Assembly (NCBI GenBank): GCA_905369775.1
Contig: CAJPJR010000045.1
Span: forward strand, 1 to 17,012
Length of the DNA stretch: 17,012 bases
Direction: 5' to 3'
Source: Prevotellaceae bacterium UBA1746
Lineage (GTDB): Bacteria; Bacteroidota; Bacteroidia; Bacteroidales; Bacteroidaceae
The notes under the pieces are model-generated. The model did not search any database and was not told the origin of the DNA. It saw only the letters and a list, made by a program, of their open reading frames with translations. This document shows, one piece after another, positions 14,292 through 17,012 of this stretch (positions within the stretch are counted from its first letter, which is position 1; every line of letters starts with the position of its first letter). The position numbers and the translations under genes were made by a program.

Positions 14292-15009
14292 CTATGCTCA
14301 AAAAACAGATAGCATCAATACAGAAGCCGGCAAAAGCGTGCTCCATAGAAATGCGATCTACATACCACCGGCTTTGGAGCAGTATGCCGACACAGCTCTT
14401 CTCCATCAGAGATTTAACGTAGAAAACAAAGGCAATTACCTCTATACCCCCTTTACAGAGGACAACGAACCCACCATCCCCTTTAATTATGGGTTTCTAC
14501 ATCCACTGGGCGAAAGATTCTACAATTGCTTTATGGGAAAGGTTGATCGCATTCTCCGACCCAAAGCAGACAAAGGTTTCATCATCCTCACAAGCTATCT
14601 CGTTGTTCTTGGTGATTCCTATGCCTTTGACACAAGCAACAAAGACACGTCTAAGTTGGCTGATCTCAAATACCTTGATTTCAGACACATCAAAAGAGAT
14701 TTTTCTTATGGACATCCCTATCAAGGGTTCACTCACAACGATCGTATAGAACTCAGCAATTTCGTACAATCGTATGGCAGGCAAGCCGCATTAGAGACCG
14801 CCAATGCTTGGGTAATGGCCAGCTATCCTTTCAGTTTACAATCTACGAAATTTGAAAATCGATATACACGAGGAAGAAAACTCATCCTCACAGATGGGCA
14901 TTCAACTCTTTACTTGTATTTTCTGATGATTGACTCAGTCGCACCCAACTTCGATACTGAGGTTCTTCCCTACATTAAAGGGGTATTTCGCTTCAACAGG
15001 TTTCGGTAA
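14227..15009 (+). CDS. Secreted protein of unknown function (260 aa)
   Basis: I do not recognise a named family. The start at 14227 is chosen because it opens a signal peptide (MNTLKTIFTCFFTLCFMMVA, cleavage near SYA|Q, residue 24/25); the frame is open to 14131 but the added 32 residues look non-coding. The mature part is ~236 aa with few cysteines. Landmarks are 'PFNYGFLHPLGERFYNCF' (~85-102), a hydrophobic strand 'GFIILTSYLVVLGDSYAF' (~117-134), 'NAWVMASYPF' (~193-202), and a C-terminal 'GRKLILTDGHSTLYLYFLM' then 'FDTEVLPYIKGVFRF' pattern that I associate with exported proteins found in many Bacteroidales genomes. It is AT-rich like its left neighbours and is preceded by the terminator at 14010-14048. 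No promoter or terminator of its own was identified. Confidence 0.75.
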   Translation: MNTLKTIFTCFFTLCFMMVANSYAQKTDSINTEAGKSVLHRNAIYIPPALEQYADTALLHQRFNVENKGNYLYTPFTEDNEPTIPFNYGFLHPLGERFYNCFMGKVDRILRPKADKGFIILTSYLVVLGDSYAFDTSNKDTSKLADLKYLDFRHIKRDFSYGHPYQGFTHNDRIELSNFVQSYGRQAALETANAWVMASYPFSLQSTKFENRYTRGRKLILTDGHSTLYLYFLMIDSVAPNFDTEVLPYIKGVFRFNRFR

Positions 15010-15333
15010 AGACAAAGACCACGACTTACGCCACGCTATTGTTTCATATCTATTTACCCATTCAAAATCTAAGCGCTACTCTGTCTTTCGTGCTTGCATA
15101 GCAAAATACAAATAAAAACCTGAGTTCGGCCTAAACATTTCCTCTAATAACAATTCCACCGACTAAACAACTCAATCGGTGAAACTACGTGGAAAGAGAA
15201 TCGCAACTTTACAATTGAAGACCAAATAGTTACTATTCCACACGAACTCCATTTACACGACAAAGACAACAGAAATGTTTTATTAGGTCGACGGATTCTG
15301 TAAGCAGATACGCGAAAGTTTTCTCAACAAACG
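15010..15333. other. AT-rich stretch between the 260-aa gene and the right repeat
   Basis: No complete gene is present. It holds one protein-like frame without a start (15151-15303, separate entry). I see no T-run terminator after the 260-aa gene. The segment 'CTTACGCCAC' at 15025 also occurs near 12755 in the left part of the patch, probably by chance. Confidence 0.45.
15151..15303 (+). pseudogene. Possible 3' end of a lost gene
   Basis: Fifty open codons follow two in-frame stops and end in TAA at 15301, with no ATG, GTG or TTG in a sensible position before the conserved-looking part. The translation ('ETTWKENRNFTIEDQ', 'IVTIPHELHLHDKDN', ending 'LLGRRIL') has the balanced composition and alternating strand pattern of a real secreted-protein C-terminus, loosely like the end of the 171-aa protein (FTIPRKRVF). 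It fits a truncated paralogue next to the repeat boundary. Confidence 0.3.
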
Positions 15334-15419
15334 CTTTGCAATCTCCATATTATTTGTACTTTTGCCCAAAAGCATGAGCCTTCATCGCCCCACAAACGAT
15401 CGAAAGTCGTGCTTCCGCA
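15334..15419 (+). repeat. Promoter/leader direct repeat, right copy
   Basis: This 86-bp partner of 12592-12676 lies directly upstream of the TPR gene and reads from CTTTGCA to GTGCTTCCGCA. The 3' half can fold: AAGCATGA pairs with TCGTGCTT (8 bp, one G-U), with an inner ATCG/CGAT stem. In the left copy the inner stem reads ACC/GGT with a paired T-A to C-G change. Confidence 0.88.
15336..15364 (+). promoter_or_regulatory. Promoter of the TPR gene, within the right repeat copy
   Basis: TTG (15336-15338) and TACTTTTG (15357-15364, fits TAnnTTTG) are 18 nt apart. The expected start near 15370 gives a leader of ~115 nt before the ATG at 15487, which contains the foldable part of the repeat. Confidence 0.6.
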
Positions 15420-15486
15420 AAGCCTATAGCCCAAGTGCAACAAAATCCCCCTCAACAATACCTCAACATCTAAATACAATCACACA

Positions 15487-17012
15487 ATGACACACCCCAC
15501 TCCCCGCCCACTGCCCCGCCTGCTCGGCGTGCTGTTCGTTTTCCTCTTCGCCCTCCTGCCCCTCGCTGCACAGCAGGGTAAGGACTTCGAGGACTACAAC
15601 GTGAAACGCGGCTTCGAAATGCTGCAAAACGACGAAGACCAAGGCGAAGCGCTCAAGCAATTCCAAACGGCGCTCGAAAAGAACCCGCGCAACGGCTACG
15701 CCCATTTCTTCATTGGGCTCATCCACCTTGACAACGACGAAAACGGCAACGCCCTCTCCGCCATCGACCAGGCACTCAAGTATCTGCCTAAGAAAGACAA
15801 GGAGACGCTTGCCCTTGCCCACTCCAAACGCGCACTCGTCCACCTGGCGCTCGCCGACACCACGGCCGCCCTCACCGACATCGGCACGGCCATTCGCCTC
15901 ACGCCCGACGATCGTGACTACATCCAACAGCGCGGCGACCTCTACTACGAGATGGAGCGCTACGATCTCTCCGACCGCGACTACGAGCAGATGCAAAAAC
16001 TCGACAAAGGCAACACCTATTCCTATATGGGCATGGGGCGCAACGCCGTGGCACGCAAAGACTACGACCGCGCCATCGCACTCTTCGACCACGTGGTGCA
16101 ACTCGCTCCCGAATATGGGCAGGGCTATTCCTTCCGCGCCGAGGCCTACTTGCTGCGCCACGAATATCCGCGCGCCGTGGAGGACTGCACCACAGCCCTC
16201 TCGCTCATGGACGACGACATTGACCACAAGGCCTTCCAAGTCTTCGGCATACTCTGCGACTCTGCCGCCGCCCCGCTGCGGGCACGCCTCAAAGTGCTCC
16301 GCAACAAAGAGCCCAACCTGCCCAAATGGCCTCTGCTGCTCGCCGCCCTCGAGCGGGTGCAAATGAACTATGGCCGCGCGGTGAACTACCGTCTCGAAGC
16401 TTATGCCCTGGAACCGGCCAACAGCACAACTTATAATCTGGCCGCCGATCTGGCTTCGCTCAACCTGCACGAGGCGGCCCTGAGCTGGAATGCGCGCGCC
16501 GGGGCGGGCGATTCGACCGACATCGATATTCCGCTGCAAAGAGCACAACAGCTCATCGAGCTCCGCCGCTATGACGAAGCCAAGGCGGCACTGGATCGCG
16601 CACAGGCCCTCGATGCCGAAAACCTTCGCCTCTATCTGCTGCGCTCCTCGGTACATCGCCAGCAAAAGCACTACGACGCCGCCGTGGAAGCCATGGACAT
16701 GGCCCTCTCGCTCAACGAAGAAACGGCCTTCCTCCACGACCTGCGCGGGCGCTTTCTCCTGAAAATGGGACAGAAAGAGCGTGCCGCCGCGGACTTCCGC
16801 CGCGAGTTGGAACTCGAAAAAACGCCCGACGATTACTTCACCTCGCCCTTTGCCCTCTATTTCCTCGGGCAGCCCAAAGCCGCCACCGCGCGCATGGACT
16901 CCATCATGGCCAAGGGCGACGACGAACAAGCCTACAATGCGGCTTGTATCTACGCACTTTGCGGCAACAAGCAGCAGGCACTCACCTATCTGGAGCGCGC
17001 GTTGAAGAGCCG
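15487..17012 (+). CDS. Exported tetratricopeptide-repeat protein, N-terminal 508 residues (cut by window edge)
   Basis: This open frame has no stop before the right edge. A signal peptide (residues 1-28, LLPLAA|QQ) sends it to the periplasm or beyond. The rest is helical repeats with TPR signatures: 'ALKQFQTALEKNPRNGYAHF' (~55-74), 'ALTDIGTAIRLTPDD' (~128-142), 'DYDRAIALFDHVVQLAPEYG' (~192-211), 'YPRAVEDCTTALSL' (~227-240), 'RYDEAKAALDRAQALDAENL' (~361-380), 'HYDAAVEAMDMALSLNEE' (~395-412) and 'AACIYALCGNKQQALTYLER' (~484-503). TPR arrays bind other proteins; the partner is unknown. The last visible segment resembles the closing repeat of Bacteroidota TPR proteins in which a short tail follows, so the end may be near, but a further domain cannot be excluded. 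The codon use is GC-rich and core-like, unlike the AT-rich genes just upstream. It is transcribed from the repeat-borne promoter at 15336-15364. Confidence 0.9.
   Translation, partial: MTHPTPRPLPRLLGVLFVFLFALLPLAAQQGKDFEDYNVKRGFEMLQNDEDQGEALKQFQTALEKNPRNGYAHFFIGLIHLDNDENGNALSAIDQALKYLPKKDKETLALAHSKRALVHLALADTTAALTDIGTAIRLTPDDRDYIQQRGDLYYEMERYDLSDRDYEQMQKLDKGNTYSYMGMGRNAVARKDYDRAIALFDHVVQLAPEYGQGYSFRAEAYLLRHEYPRAVEDCTTALSLMDDDIDHKAFQVFGILCDSAAAPLRARLKVLRNKEPNLPKWPLLLAALERVQMNYGRAVNYRLEAYALEPANSTTYNLAADLASLNLHEAALSWNARAGAGDSTDIDIPLQRAQQLIELRRYDEAKAALDRAQALDAENLRLYLLRSSVHRQQKHYDAAVEAMDMALSLNEETAFLHDLRGRFLLKMGQKERAAADFRRELELEKTPDDYFTSPFALYFLGQPKAATARMDSIMAKGDDEQAYNAACIYALCGNKQQALTYLERALKS

Noticed and set aside
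15463..16929. 488-codon - strand frame opposite the TPR gene
   Set aside because: The + strand has a signal peptide, TPR repeats and a promoter; the - strand frame is a composition shadow.
1..17012. CRISPR arrays, tRNA or rRNA genes
   Set aside because: I found no regularly spaced repeats and no tRNA or rRNA signatures on either strand by eye.

Overview
The window looks like a chromosomal segment of a moderately GC-rich member of the Bacteroidota, probably order Bacteroidales (a Prevotellaceae- or Porphyromonadaceae-like genome). The reasons are TonB-dependent receptors with an N-terminal carboxypeptidase-regulatory-like domain, Bacteroidota-type promoters (TTG, about 20 nt, TAnnTTTG), A-rich rather than Shine-Dalgarno leaders, a DUF4876-type lipoprotein, a one-polypeptide pyruvate:ferredoxin oxidoreductase and an IS982-type transposase remnant. 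The species cannot be named from this sequence alone.

Layout. (1) Positions 2-742 hold the C-terminal barrel of a TonB-dependent receptor cut by the left edge. (2) Positions 944-8284 hold a probable transport operon on the + strand. A clear promoter sits inside a terminator-like hairpin. It is followed by a complete 865-aa TonB-dependent receptor, two tandem lipoproteins that look like divergent paralogues (the second starts inside the stop codon of the first), a DUF4876-like lipoprotein with an acidic tandem-repeat tract, and a strong intrinsic terminator. (3) nifJ (pyruvate:ferredoxin oxidoreductase, 1183 aa) lies on the - strand at 8510-12061, with its own terminator, a promoter and an unusually long, hairpin-rich 5' leader. 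(4) An AT-richer accessory patch of about 2.7 kb (12677-15333) holds a degraded IS982-family transposase end, three small secreted proteins of unknown function and gene fragments. It is flanked by two direct copies of an ~85-bp promoter-plus-leader sequence. (5) The right-hand copy drives a periplasmic tetratricopeptide-repeat protein that runs off the right edge.

How the genes work together. The operon fits an outer-membrane uptake system: receptor plus surface or periplasmic lipoproteins that capture a ligand. The receptor plug carries a 'GADHAPEVD' segment like that of ZnuD-type metal receptors, and the second lipoprotein has a His-rich 'GHSHGDGKMHG' segment, so a transition metal or metal complex is a reasonable guess but unproven. 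NifJ is core anaerobic metabolism (pyruvate to acetyl-CoA plus reduced ferredoxin) and is unrelated to the operon. The accessory patch looks like a decaying insertion site that separates two copies of one promoter/leader module.

The most interesting signals are the duplicated promoter/leader flanking the island, the promoter nested in a terminator, and the paralogous lipoprotein pair with His clusters.
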